Shown piece after piece: positions 1 through 8,446 of a DNA stretch of 64,000 bases. The DNA is from JAPOUP01 sp026708635. Its GTDB lineage: Bacteria; Pseudomonadota; Alphaproteobacteria; Rhodobacterales; Rhodobacteraceae. The stretch spans positions 1,736,001 to 1,800,000 of the forward strand of contig OZ241336.1 in NCBI GenBank assembly GCA_965200115.1, in the 5' to 3' direction. The stretch's first letter is position 1, and every line of letters begins with the position of its first letter. Position numbers and translations under genes: made by a program. Under the pieces are notes generated by a model. That model made no database searches. It saw nothing but the letters and a program-made list of their open reading frames with translations, and was not told the origin of the DNA.

Positions 1-684
1 TTCATTGAGACTTTTGACGATGCAGAAGATCTCTTCCACGATCCGCGGAGCCAGGCCCATTGACGGCTCGTCCAGCAGCACCGTTTCGGGCCGGGACATC
101 AACGCCCGGCCAATCGCCGCCATCTGCTGTTCGCCACCTGAGGTATAGCCCGCCTGGCTTTTTCGACGCTCATAAAGGCGCGGGAAATAGCCGTAAACCA
201 TATCGAGATCCCGCGTGATCGCACTGCGGCCGTCACGCCTCGAGTACGCGCCCGTCAGCAGGTTCTCCTCGATGGTCAGATGCTCAAAACAGTGGCGACC
301 CTCCATTACCTGAATCACGCCGGACTTTACGAGTTCGGTGGGATCGCTGTGGGCTACGTTCTTGCCCCGGTAAGCGATCGTTCCTTTGGTGACCTCTCCA
401 CGTTCGGACCGCAGCAAATTGGAGATTGCCTTCAGTGTCGTGGTTTTTCCGGCGCCGTTGCCGCCCAGAAGTGCCGTGATCCCGCCTATCGGTACTGTCA
501 GACTCACGCCTCTCAGAACCAGAATGACATGGTTGTAGATCACCTCGATGTTGTTGACCTCCAGTAGGGGTTTCCCTGTGGCTGCGCGGGCCGAGCATCG
601 ACCTTCCATGCCTGAGTCCTGTCCTGAATCGGATTGGTGCCGCGACGGTGTGGAGGATTGACCTATGTCCGCGAGTTCAGGCAT
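1..684 (-). CDS. livF: Branched-chain amino acid-type ABC transporter ATP-binding protein LivF (C-terminus cut by window edge)
   Basis: The reading frame runs off the left end; about 228 residues are visible. Seen: Walker A GGNGAGKTT, ABC signature TSGGEQQ and Walker B ETVLLDEPS, with the conserved phrase MGLAPRIVEEIF after it. This is the LivF subfamily: it energises import of hydrophobic amino acids or related acids together with LivG, LivH and LivM at the inner membrane. The start at 684 (ATG) gives a poorly conserved N-terminal stretch of about 40 residues before the ABC fold; an internal ATG 25 codons later is an alternative. It is on the same strand as livG-livH-livM but separated from livM by an NDUFS4-like gene and tRNA-Arg. 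Confidence 0.9.
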   Translation of the reverse strand, partial: MPELADIGQSSTPSRHQSDSGQDSGMEGRCSARAATGKPLLEVNNIEVIYNHVILVLRGVSLTVPIGGITALLGGNGAGKTTTLKAISNLLRSERGEVTKGTIAYRGKNVAHSDPTELVKSGVIQVMEGRHCFEHLTIEENLLTGAYSRRDGRSAITRDLDMVYGYFPRLYERRKSQAGYTSGGEQQMAAIGRALMSRPETVLLDEPSMGLAPRIVEEIFCIVKSLNE

Positions 685-1231
685 TCGAATCCCTTCCAAC
701 CATTGGCTTGATGAACCGAAACCTCAGTTCTCCGATAGACAGGCTGTAACCCTTGCCCTCTTGAGAACGCGGTTTGGATTTATCACCCGAGTGACCCGTA
801 TTGGTTATCGATTATGACAGGGTGCCTGATAATCGGTCAAGATCTCGTTAGCCGGAACTTCCAGCCGTTGATCCGTCCCTTGTTCGATCCAACGCGCCGG
901 GACGCGACGGTTTCACGCCGTCCATGGGGCGTCATGGGCGGGATTTCGACTTGCATGGGCATGTCCCTCCGAATCGACGCGCTCCCGAACCGGGCTCAGG
1001 GCGAGGCCGCCCGGGATTGGCTCGGACCGCGGATGACCGCGTAAGCGTGACAGCCTGAATCCGGACGAAACCCCGGTCACACATGGCCGAAACCGTCTTC
1101 CCGGCCAGTGAGGTTCCGGTTAGCGACCTCCTTCATCGGAACGCGAAGGTACGGTCCAACGATCAACTCCCGGCTCAAGAGGGAATATGGTTAACGACGC
1201 CGATAGGCCCATAACGACTTTTTACCATTTA
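685..1231. other. Gap between tRNA-Arg and livF with no supported gene
   Basis: I find no convincing coding frame here. The short plus-strand frame at 814-1044 has no recognisable domain. A livK-type substrate-binding gene, often found in such clusters, is not present in this gap. Confidence 0.5.
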
Positions 1232-1308
1232 TGGCGACCCCTGAAGGACTCGAACCCTCAACCTGCTGATTAGAAGTCAGCCGCTCTATCCAGTTGAGCT
1301 AAGGGGCC
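1232..1308 (-). tRNA. tRNA-Arg (anticodon TCT)
   Basis: On the minus strand a 77-nt cloverleaf can be drawn. The acceptor GGCCCCT pairs with AGGGGTC (one G-T), the anticodon loop CTTCTAA gives anticodon TCT, and the T arm GAGGG-TTCGAGT-CCTTC closes. Discriminator G is followed by an encoded CCA. It reads AGA (and AGG by wobble) arginine codons. It lies next to the NDUFS4-like gene, an arrangement I recall from other alphaproteobacteria. Confidence 0.96.
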
Positions 1309-1327
1309 GTCCGGGCATCGGCGCGTC

Positions 1328-1639
1328 TCAGTGGGTCCAGGCGACCCGCCGGTCCGCCGCGAAGTTCCCGCCGTAGCCCCGCGGGCGGATCCCCGGACGG
1401 CGCGGACGGGGAAGGCTCACCGACGCCTCGATGCCCCGCGCGCGGGCGTAGGCCTCCGCCTCCTCCCGGCTGGAGAAGGACAGGCGCACCTGCGCGCGCG
1501 TGTCCGACGCGCCGGTCCAGCCCATGAGCGGGTCCAGCTCGCGCGCGCCCTCCGGCGCGAACTCAAGCACCCAGCGCCGGGTCCCCCCGGCGCCGGAGGT
1601 CATCGCCGACCGCGCCGGCTGGTGGATGCGCGCCCCCAT
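1328..1639 (-). CDS. ETC complex I subunit conserved region protein (NDUFS4-like)
   Basis: A small basic protein of about 103 residues. It begins MGARIHQPARSAM and contains WVLEF, PLMGWTGASDT, QVRLSF and GIRPRGYGGNF, the signature blocks of the alphaproteobacterial homologues of the mitochondrial NDUFS4/18-kDa accessory subunit of NADH:ubiquinone oxidoreductase. The family associates with complex I at the inner membrane. I chose the ATG at 1639 because GGAGGGG lies just upstream and homologues start M-x-ARI; the longer frame to 1660 begins with GTG. It is followed by tRNA-Arg on the same strand. Confidence 0.85.
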   Translation of the reverse strand: MGARIHQPARSAMTSGAGGTRRWVLEFAPEGARELDPLMGWTGASDTRAQVRLSFSSREEAEAYARARGIEASVSLPRPRRPGIRPRGYGGNFAADRRVAWTH

Positions 1640-1887
1640 CGCCCCTCCCGGTATGGACACCTCCTGACAACAGGGACAGTATCGCAGACAGACAACCGTA
1701 TGCGCAAGACCCCGGAGCCGAAAGCGGAATGGCCTTAGCCGAACTCCCGATACGCCTTTATTTCCTGCGGACCATGGAGTCCACGGCCTTCTGGCTCAAC
1801 CGCATGCCAGCCGGTCCTGCCGGGTGTGCGGGAGGACCAGGATAGCGTTGACGGGCCCGAGGCACATAACCCAACTGTTAGCGCAGC

Positions 1888-3012
1888 CTAATACGGGAAT
1901 GGCCACAGTCTCAGTTTCTCTTTCGTTATACGCCACAACTGAGCGAGGCCATGTGGCTCGGCTACAAGGAAAAGCACGATCAAGGCGCCGATCAGGATAA
2001 ATTCGATGTGTGCGGCGACGTCCGTGGGCCAACCAAGCGCACCGACCAGAAGGTTTTTAAGGAACACCGGTCCAAGCACCAGAAAAGCCGCACCGGCGAA
2101 ACTGCCGAATATGGAACCTAACCCACCGATTATGATCATGAACAGCACAAGAAACGACTTCTGGATACCGAACACCTCTCCCACTTCGACCGCGCCTAGA
2201 TACACGCTGAAAAACAGGGCACCCGACACTCCGACCAGAAACGACGAGACCGCGAAAGCGGAGAGTTTCGCTGCCAACGGATTGACGCCGATGATTTCCG
2301 CAGCGATGTCCATGTCGCGGATCGCCATCCATTTTCTCCCGAAGGACCCGCGAGTGAGATTCCGCGCCAACCAGGCCGCGCCAACGACGAAAACAAGACA
2401 GAAAAGGTATGCCGCCCATGCCGTCGCCGCTGGCCCCGCCACGTCAATTCCAAACATACCGCGCGTAGGGGCGTTGATCTGACCCGACGCCGAGTAATTG
2501 TAGGCCCATTCCCATTTGTTGAAGGCCCAAACGAGAAAGAATTGCGCCGCCAGTGTTGCCACGGCCAGGTAAAACCCCTTGATTCGAAGTGAGGGAAGGC
2601 CGAACAGCGTACCGACAAAAGCGGTCACGAATCCGGCCAGGATCACCGAGAGAAATATGTTGATCGGCGGAAGGGCGTAGCGCACCCACTCCCCGTCGGC
2701 ACCCATAAGCCAAATGTCCATACCGGTCATGAACTTGTAGCAGGCATAGGCGCCGACGGCCATGAAACCACCCGTACCGAGGGAAACCTGGCCGCAGTAG
2801 CCTGTGAGGAGATTCAGTCCGATCGCCGCGATGGAATAGATCAGGAACGGCAGCAGGACGGCATTCGCCCAGTAATCGTTGATGACGAATGGAATGACAA
2901 GAAAAGCGACCGCGAGGACGAAGAAATAGCAGTAACGGTCAAACGCGATCGGAAAGGTTTGTGAGTCATCGGCATAGGTCGTCTTGAAGTCGCCCGTCTC
3001 ACGGTAGAACAT
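1888..3012 (-). CDS. livM: Branched-chain amino acid ABC transporter permease LivM
   Basis: 374 residues, strongly hydrophobic with about nine or ten membrane spans. The family pattern is clear: NLLTGYCGQVSLGTGGFMAVGAY in the first third and the EAA-like cytoplasmic region RKWMAIRDMDIAAEIIGVN, followed by GGLGSIFGSFAGAAFLV. LivM pairs with LivH to form the translocation channel for LivF/LivG-powered uptake. The ATG at 3012 follows a GGAGA-like sequence. It is downstream of livH on the same strand with a gap of about 135 bp. The actual substrate cannot be read from the sequence. Confidence 0.93.
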   Translation of the reverse strand: MFYRETGDFKTTYADDSQTFPIAFDRYCYFFVLAVAFLVIPFVINDYWANAVLLPFLIYSIAAIGLNLLTGYCGQVSLGTGGFMAVGAYACYKFMTGMDIWLMGADGEWVRYALPPINIFLSVILAGFVTAFVGTLFGLPSLRIKGFYLAVATLAAQFFLVWAFNKWEWAYNYSASGQINAPTRGMFGIDVAGPAATAWAAYLFCLVFVVGAAWLARNLTRGSFGRKWMAIRDMDIAAEIIGVNPLAAKLSAFAVSSFLVGVSGALFFSVYLGAVEVGEVFGIQKSFLVLFMIIIGGLGSIFGSFAGAAFLVLGPVFLKNLLVGALGWPTDVAAHIEFILIGALIVLFLVAEPHGLAQLWRITKEKLRLWPFPY

Positions 3013-3147
3013 ACCCGGTCTCCTTCAGTTCGCCGAATCGCCCGCGGGAACGTCACGCATTGGGAGACGAACGGTGGGTTCTGACCATGCGCGCGGATTA
3101 CGCAGGCGCTTGATCCGCTCGAGATCAGCCGAGTGTCCCGCCATCTC

Positions 3148-4134
3148 TTACACCCTCTCGATAAGCTTCTCGCCGAAGAGGCCCTGGGGGCGGAATACCA
3201 GAAACACCAGAGCGAGCACATAAGCGAACCAGTTTTCCGTCGCGCCGCCGACGAAAGGACCGACCGCGAATTCGAAAAGTTTCTCACCTACACCAATGAT
3301 CAGCCCACCGACGATCGCTCCGTGGATGGACGTGAAACCACCAAGCATAAGGACCGGGAGCGCCTTCAGCGCGATCAGCGAAAGCGAGAACTGAACGCCC
3401 GACTTGGCGCCCCACATGATGCCGGCGACCAAGGCCACGAAGCCGGCGATCGACCACACGAGCACCCAGATAAACTTCAGGGAGATGCCAACGGAGAGCG
3501 CCGCTTGATGGTCATCCGCAACCGCGCGAAGCGCCCGCCCCTGTTTTGTGAATTGCGAAAACAGAATGAGACCGGTCAACAGAAGTATCGCGATCAGTGT
3601 CGCCGTTATGTCCAGATTGTCTATGAAAAAGCCATATCCGAAATGCTCGAAGGTCAAGGTGTCGATCCAGGTGTTGATTCCCTGCGGAATTCCGACATCG
3701 AGCTTCTTGATATCACTGCCCCACATCAGGTCACCGAAGCCTTCCAGGAAATAGGCCAGGCCTATGGAAGCCATGAAAAGTATGATCGGCTCCTGGTTCA
3801 CCAGATGCCTGAGTACCAGATGGTTTACCGCCCACGCGAAGGCTATCATGACCGCGATTGTGAACGCTATGGCCGGAAGGGCCGGAACGCTCCAGCCGAA
3901 ATGGTGCAGGTTGGTTCCGAATGCGGCGTTGATCAGATGCCCGAACGGCACCTCTCCGTTCATTATACCCACAAGCGTTAGCGCGGCGAACAGCGCCATA
4001 ACGCCCTGAGAGTAATTGAATATGCCGGAAGCCTTGTAGATAAGGACGAAGCCCAGAGCCACAAGTGCATAGAGCACACCGGCCATCAGGCCGTTCAGGG
4101 TGACTTCAATCGCAAACAGAAGCTGTTCAGGCAT
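3148..4134 (-). CDS. livH: Branched-chain amino acid ABC transporter permease LivH
   Basis: About 328 residues and eight or so membrane spans, with typical LivH features: LNGLMAGVLYALVALGFVL near the N-terminus, GIFNYSQGVMALF, the cytoplasmic loop GRALRAVADDHQAALSVGI and GGFTSIHGAIVGGL. It forms the permease heterodimer with LivM. I placed the start at the ATG (MPEQLLFAIEV) at 4134; a longer frame to 4188 would need a TTG start overlapping livG. It sits between livG and livM in one minus-strand operon. Confidence 0.92.
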   Translation of the reverse strand: MPEQLLFAIEVTLNGLMAGVLYALVALGFVLIYKASGIFNYSQGVMALFAALTLVGIMNGEVPFGHLINAAFGTNLHHFGWSVPALPAIAFTIAVMIAFAWAVNHLVLRHLVNQEPIILFMASIGLAYFLEGFGDLMWGSDIKKLDVGIPQGINTWIDTLTFEHFGYGFFIDNLDITATLIAILLLTGLILFSQFTKQGRALRAVADDHQAALSVGISLKFIWVLVWSIAGFVALVAGIMWGAKSGVQFSLSLIALKALPVLMLGGFTSIHGAIVGGLIIGVGEKLFEFAVGPFVGGATENWFAYVLALVFLVFRPQGLFGEKLIERV

Positions 4135-4184
4135 TGTCTCATCCCAGGTCCATCTTCCCGCGCCGGGTGCCCGCGGGAATTCAC

Positions 4185-5003
4185 TCAATCATGGGGAACG
4201 CCCAGATACGCGTCAATCACGTCTTGGTTCTCGCGCACCTGCTTCGGTGTTCCGTCCCCAATCTTCCTGCCGTAATCCATCACCATTACTCGGTCGGAGA
4301 GATCCATCACCACGCCCATGTCGTGCTCGATGAGGGCGATCGTCGTGCCGAACTCGTCGTTTACGTCAAGGATAAACCGGCTCATGTCCTCCTTCTCCTC
4401 GACGTTCATGCCGGCGGTGGGTTCGTCCAGCAGCAGAAGCTTCGGTTCGGCAGCCAGCGCCCGGGCGAGTTCCACGCGCTTCTTCAGGCCGTAGGGTAGC
4501 CGCCCGACCTGGGTTTTCCGGATATGCTGGATCTCCAAAAAGTCGATGATCTTCTCGACCTTTTCACGGTTCTGTATTTCCTCCCGCTCCGCCTTACCGT
4601 ACCAGAGCGCCTGCGCGGCCATGCCCGTGCGCATATGGGTCAGGCGTCCCGTCATGATGTTGTCAAGGACCTTCATGCCTTCGAACAGGGCTATGTTCTG
4701 AAATGTCCTTGCAACACCCTGTCTCGCGACCTGATATGGTTTGAGTGAGGGACGAAGCTTCCCCCGGAACCGGATTTCACCCTCCTGTGGATGATAGAAC
4801 CCCGAGATTACGTTAATAATCGAGGATTTACCCGCTCCGTTAGGGCCGATGATCGCGCGGATCTCACCCTCGCGGATGTCGAAGGACAGGCTCTGGATCG
4901 CGGTGATTCCACCGAAGCGAAGGGTAATGTCCTGGATTTCCATCAGCGGTCCGCCAATGGTTCTTCCGTCCTCCGTCACATGCCTCTCAACGGTATCCGG
5001 CAT
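4185..5003 (-). CDS. livG: Branched-chain amino acid ABC transporter ATP-binding protein LivG
   Basis: About 272 residues. Walker A is GPNGAGKSS, the region preceding Walker B reads LPYGLKKRVELARALA, and Walker B is KLLLLDEPTAG, followed by the H-loop IEHDMGVVMDL. LivG powers import with LivF. The ABC signature is changed from the usual LSGGQ/LSYGQ type to LPYGLKK, seen in some LivG-like subunits but worth noting. It begins at ATG 5003 (an adjacent TTG at 5006 is possible), downstream of the acyl-CoA ligase gene by about 80 bp, so ligase and transporter are probably co-transcribed. Confidence 0.92.
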   Translation of the reverse strand: MPDTVERHVTEDGRTIGGPLMEIQDITLRFGGITAIQSLSFDIREGEIRAIIGPNGAGKSSIINVISGFYHPQEGEIRFRGKLRPSLKPYQVARQGVARTFQNIALFEGMKVLDNIMTGRLTHMRTGMAAQALWYGKAEREEIQNREKVEKIIDFLEIQHIRKTQVGRLPYGLKKRVELARALAAEPKLLLLDEPTAGMNVEEKEDMSRFILDVNDEFGTTIALIEHDMGVVMDLSDRVMVMDYGRKIGDGTPKQVRENQDVIDAYLGVPHD

Positions 5004-5084
5004 CAAAGGCGCCCCGTTCTTCCGGACCCGACGCGGTTATCGCCAGTCGACTGAACGAAGCGTTGACGCATTGACATCATGGAA

Positions 5085-7052
5085 TCACGCCGCCTTTCTT
5101 CCGGTATTTCCGATAACGGCGGCGTCCCGGATTTCCAGAGTGGCGGATATACTGCCCGTGCGCCCGTCCTCATAGGTGACCTCGGTTTCCGTATGGATCT
5201 CGCTGGAGCCGTCGTAAAGCGCATCCACGAGATCCCGGTATTTCTCTCCGATGATGGCCCGGCGCACCTTTCTGGTCCGGGTAAGCTCCCCATCGTCAGC
5301 ATCGAGTTCCTTATGCAGAATCAGGAATCGGTGGATCTGGCAGCCAGACAGCATTTCATCCTGAGCGATGGTGCGGTTCACTTCCTCTACGTGGCCCTGA
5401 ACCATGGCGTAGACCTTTGGGTTGCCTGCAAGCTCTTGGTAGGAGGCGTAGGCGATTCCGTTGCGTTCGGCCCAGCTTCCGACAGCGGCGAGATCGATGT
5501 TGATGAACGCGCAGCATCGATCCCGCGCCGCTCCGAACACGACGGCTTCCAATATGTTTGGGTAGAACTTGAGTTTGTTCTCAATGTATTTCGGCGCAAA
5601 CATCTCTCCGCCAGACATCCGGGTAACGTCCTTCGCCCTGTCAATGATGCGAAGATGACCGGTATCCTGCTCTATGAAGCCCGCGTCGCCGGTGGCAACC
5701 CAACCATCGGGATCCCTGGTACTGGCGGTCGCCTCCGGATTCCTGAAATACTCGACGAATGTCCCGGGTGAGCGGTAGAGCACCTCGCCGCTGTCATCGA
5801 TCCGGATCTCGACACCGGGCGACGGTATACCTACCGTATCGACGCGGACCTCATTGTCCGGCTGTTGGGTGATGAACACACTCGCTTCGGTCTGGCCATA
5901 GAGCTGTTTGAGATTGATGCCCAGTGATCGCCAGAATTCGAAAATCTCCGGTCCGATAGCCTCGCCCGCGGTATAGGCAACCCTCACGTTCGACATACCC
6001 TCGCGACTGCGGACCGGACCGTAGACCAGTATATCGCCCAACCAGTACCTGAACCTGTCCCATACCCGCATTGGCTTTCCGTCAAGCCGCTTCGGTCCCA
6101 CTTGCCCGGCTATGGCCATGAAGGTCCCATAGAGCCATTTCTTGATATTTCCCGCGTCCTCCATGCGGATCGTTATGGCGGTGATGCGTTCCTCGAAATA
6201 CCTTGGGGGCGCGAAAAAATATGTTGGGCCGATTTCATGCAGGTCTTCATGCATGGTTCCCGCACGCTCCGGACAATTGACGCAGAAACCGTTCCAATAT
6301 GCCTGACCCACGGAGAATATGAAATCTCCGACCCACGCCATTGGAAGATAGGCCAAAACCTGCTCTCCCTGCTGAAGCCGGTCAAATTCCGATGAGGATC
6401 TAGAGGCCTCGATGATGTTCCGGTTTGACAGAACAACGCCCTTGGGCCTTCCTGTCGTGCCTGACGTGTAGAGCATCACGCAGGTGTCATCGAAGCCAAG
6501 TTCCGAAATCCGCCTATCGAGTTCCCCATCGAATCGGTAATGGCTGGCGCGGCCCTCGGCCGCTATGTCGGTAAGCGCGTTCAGATGCGAATGCTCGTAT
6601 TTTCGCAGACCGCGTCTGTCAATATAGATCACGTGCTCAATGTTGCCGACCCGCCGCTGCGCCTCGATTACCTTGTCAACCTGTTCCTGGTCACCGCACA
6701 CCACCAGCCGGGCACCGCTATGGTCCAGAACGTACGCCATCTCATCCGAGACCGCGTCCTGGTACAACGGTACCGGTACGGCCCGAACCATCTGCGCCGC
6801 TACCATCGCCATGTAGTGTGCCGGACGGTTCCGACCGATAATCGCGATATGGTCGCCACGCTCGATCCCGAGATTCAGGAGTCCCAGCGCGATGGCACGG
6901 ATTTCTTCGGCGGCTTCAGCCCAGGTCCAGGTCTGCCAGATTCCGAATTCCTTCTCGCGATATGCCGGCATCGCGCCAAATTCGCGCGCGTTGCGGGCCA
7001 GAAGCGCTGGAATTGATGTTATCGAGGTTTTCTGACCACCTTCTCGCGGCAT
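5085..7052 (-). CDS. AMP-binding long-chain-type acyl-CoA ligase
   Basis: 655 residues of the ANL superfamily. The phosphate-binding loop LYTSGTTGRPKG lies at about residues 194-205, the A5 motif LYGQTE in the second half, and the A7/A8-like region GDAGFIEQDTGHLRIIDR is followed by GGEMFAPKYIENKLK. Such enzymes adenylate a carboxylic acid and transfer it to CoA. Length and motifs match the FadD15/long-chain group; in liv-type clusters relatives act on aliphatic or aromatic acids, so the substrate is inferred, not seen. The ATG start at 7052 has GGAGAG upstream. It is first gene of the ligase-livG-livH-livM operon, hinting that the transporter imports an acid rather than leucine. Confidence 0.9.
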   Translation of the reverse strand: MPREGGQKTSITSIPALLARNAREFGAMPAYREKEFGIWQTWTWAEAAEEIRAIALGLLNLGIERGDHIAIIGRNRPAHYMAMVAAQMVRAVPVPLYQDAVSDEMAYVLDHSGARLVVCGDQEQVDKVIEAQRRVGNIEHVIYIDRRGLRKYEHSHLNALTDIAAEGRASHYRFDGELDRRISELGFDDTCVMLYTSGTTGRPKGVVLSNRNIIEASRSSSEFDRLQQGEQVLAYLPMAWVGDFIFSVGQAYWNGFCVNCPERAGTMHEDLHEIGPTYFFAPPRYFEERITAITIRMEDAGNIKKWLYGTFMAIAGQVGPKRLDGKPMRVWDRFRYWLGDILVYGPVRSREGMSNVRVAYTAGEAIGPEIFEFWRSLGINLKQLYGQTEASVFITQQPDNEVRVDTVGIPSPGVEIRIDDSGEVLYRSPGTFVEYFRNPEATASTRDPDGWVATGDAGFIEQDTGHLRIIDRAKDVTRMSGGEMFAPKYIENKLKFYPNILEAVVFGAARDRCCAFINIDLAAVGSWAERNGIAYASYQELAGNPKVYAMVQGHVEEVNRTIAQDEMLSGCQIHRFLILHKELDADDGELTRTRKVRRAIIGEKYRDLVDALYDGSSEIHTETEVTYEDGRTGSISATLEIRDAAVIGNTGRKAA

Positions 7053-7559
7053 GTCGCTCTCCCGGGTAACGCTGGTTCCGGCTTCCAGCCCCGAAAGGCA
7101 ATGGAACAGCTTGCAGCATCCAGGTCAACTGGCCATGACGACATTTGCCCGGTTTTCCCGATCGCCGAATTCTGGTCCGGGGTCTTGGGGGAGATGACGG
7201 CGGATCTTTTTTAAGGTTCCTTAGTCATGGCACAAGCCGCGTAATTATGCCAAGAGTTCCTCTCAAAAAGTTTCTTGCTTGGACAATAGAAGTACACGGG
7301 TGTACCATTCATACTGCCCATACAATGTCTCCTCATGGAATTCAGGGGTTCTCATATATACAGGCACCGGGTGGGGGTACAGCGACAATTCCGGATTTAG
7401 GTTTGGAAGAATCAATAGTAGACCACGCCAATAACCATTATACGAGGCGACTAAGGCTACCCGATTTCGCGCCTTCATTTCCTGAGTGAATCTTGGCGGC
7501 AAGTAGTATTGGGTGGTGGATCAGGCCGGGGTTTGATTTTTCCGGGAAGGGGGTTGTTT
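7053..7559. other. Non-coding gap upstream of the acyl-CoA ligase gene
   Basis: No convincing gene. Frames at 7145-7489 (+) and 7263-7502 (-) have no recognisable domain and composition differs (more A+T) from the neighbours. It contains a short inverted repeat at 7292-7305 and presumably the promoter of the ligase-liv operon. Confidence 0.4.
7292..7305. repeat. Short inverted repeat GTACAC-GG-GTGTAC
   Basis: Six-base perfect arms with a two-base centre, about 240 bp upstream of the ligase-liv operon. The size suits a dimeric regulator half-site pair, but nothing else shows that it is an operator. Confidence 0.3.
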
Positions 7560-7561
7560 TT

Positions 7562-7706
7562 CGACCGGACCGGGGTTATACAATTACCGTGACCCATCAG
7601 GCTACGTGTCGGTTGGGAGCAGCGGTGACCCGGACCAAAAACCTGGACCGGTTGCCAGCCGCAGTCGGGAACTTGAAGGGCCGCTCCGTCGGGAGCGGCT
7701 TTTTTT
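7562..7706 (+). ncRNA. Candidate structured small RNA ending in an intrinsic terminator
   Basis: Three nested helices can be drawn. The outer one pairs 7562-7577 with 7639-7654 (CGACCGG with CCGGTTG, CCGGG with CCTGG, TT with AA, two mismatches). A middle one pairs 7584-7589 (TTACCG) with 7623-7628 (CGGTGA), and an apical one CCCA with TGGG at 7593-7596/7614-7617. A strong terminator follows at 7680-7706. The segments CAGG (7598-7601) and AGCAG (7618-7622) recall the symmetric loop of SRP RNA domain IV, but the conserved GGAA-capped stem is absent. I therefore treat it as an unassigned RNA, not as ffs. Ends are approximate. Confidence 0.4.
7680..7706 (+). terminator. Rho-independent terminator
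   Basis: GCCGCTCC, loop GTCG, GGAGCGGC, then seven T. Eight perfect G/C-rich pairs and a T tract on the plus strand only. No plus-strand protein gene ends just before it, which supports a small non-coding transcript upstream. It lies just beyond the stop codon of the convergent DUF3800 gene. Confidence 0.85.
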
Positions 7707-7708
7707 CG

Positions 7709-8446
7709 TTACAGGAGCTCGATGCTATAGGTTTCACTCAAGCGCTTCGCGGTCAATTCGGTTTTGCTTGCCCAGGACCGTGAATAGGCCACCACATCAG
7801 CCAGTTGCAGAACGTGCGAAGCCACCGAATCGAGTGGAATCACCCTCGTGACGCCCCTGAATCGACCATCGTGCCGGCGCGCGTCCTCAATCAGCCCGGA
7901 AAACCCGGCGGTTCCGTTGTGCTCGTTGGCGTCGATGATCACCTCGACATTGCCCAGTGTCTCGCGAATGCCCTGGGCTTTCCCGAAGCGCTTCATGCCC
8001 GACTTCACGGTCTCGATGACGGTCCGCGCATGGATTTCCGGGGGCGAGGTCCCCGTCACATCGGCCGTCTTGTTCAGCATGATCAGGCTGTCCGGCGCGT
8101 CGGTTGCCGCGAAACGGGAAAGCGGGCTCCGCAGTGAGCGGTCTGTCCAGTTGACGGCATGAACCTCATTGACGCTCGGCGGGAGCGGGTCACTGAACGC
8201 CTTGTCGACCTTGCCGCATTCGCGTGCCCGGACCATCACGCAGCCAAGGCAGAAGCCATTCTCGCCCGCCGTACCGCATTCATCCAGGAAACACGGAACC
8301 TTCCTGTTGAGCCGCGCCATCCCGTTGAGCCCTACGCCTTGGACTTCGCCGCCGCATTGCGGTCGTTCGGAAGCCCAACGGCTTTCCCTGTGCTCCTCAC
8401 GCTCCCTGTCAAAGCCGGGCACCAGCTTTTTCAATTTATGGATCAA
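7709..8446 (-). CDS. HTH + DUF3800 domain protein; start uncertain, possibly a broken gene
   Basis: The C-terminal part matches DUF3800: acidic motif FLDECG near residue 53 and LQLADVVAYS near the end, an RNase H-like fold proposed to be nuclease-like. The coordinates use a TTG codon. The same frame stays open upstream to a stop near 8812 and encodes a winged-helix-like segment (KRELRDRTGLSDATLKKHI, then ELERAGFIRR) at roughly 8475-8580, so the real protein should be longer. That whole upstream extension contains no ATG or GTG, only a CTG and ATC/ATA codons, so either a rare start is used or the true 5' end has been lost by frameshift. The gene is monocistronic; its role is unknown. Confidence 0.6.
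   Translation of the reverse strand: MIHKLKKLVPGFDREREEHRESRWASERPQCGGEVQGVGLNGMARLNRKVPCFLDECGTAGENGFCLGCVMVRARECGKVDKAFSDPLPPSVNEVHAVNWTDRSLRSPLSRFAATDAPDSLIMLNKTADVTGTSPPEIHARTVIETVKSGMKRFGKAQGIRETLGNVEVIIDANEHNGTAGFSGLIEDARRHDGRFRGVTRVIPLDSVASHVLQLADVVAYSRSWASKTELTAKRLSETYSIELL

Noticed and set aside
3133..3981. 282-residue plus-strand frame over livH
   Set aside because: Charged, domain-less mirror of the livH coding strand.
7562..7706. Straight call of SRP RNA (ffs)
   Set aside because: CAGG and AGCAG are there but the conserved GGAA-capped distal stem is missing and the 5' side carries extra bases, so I left it as an unassigned RNA.
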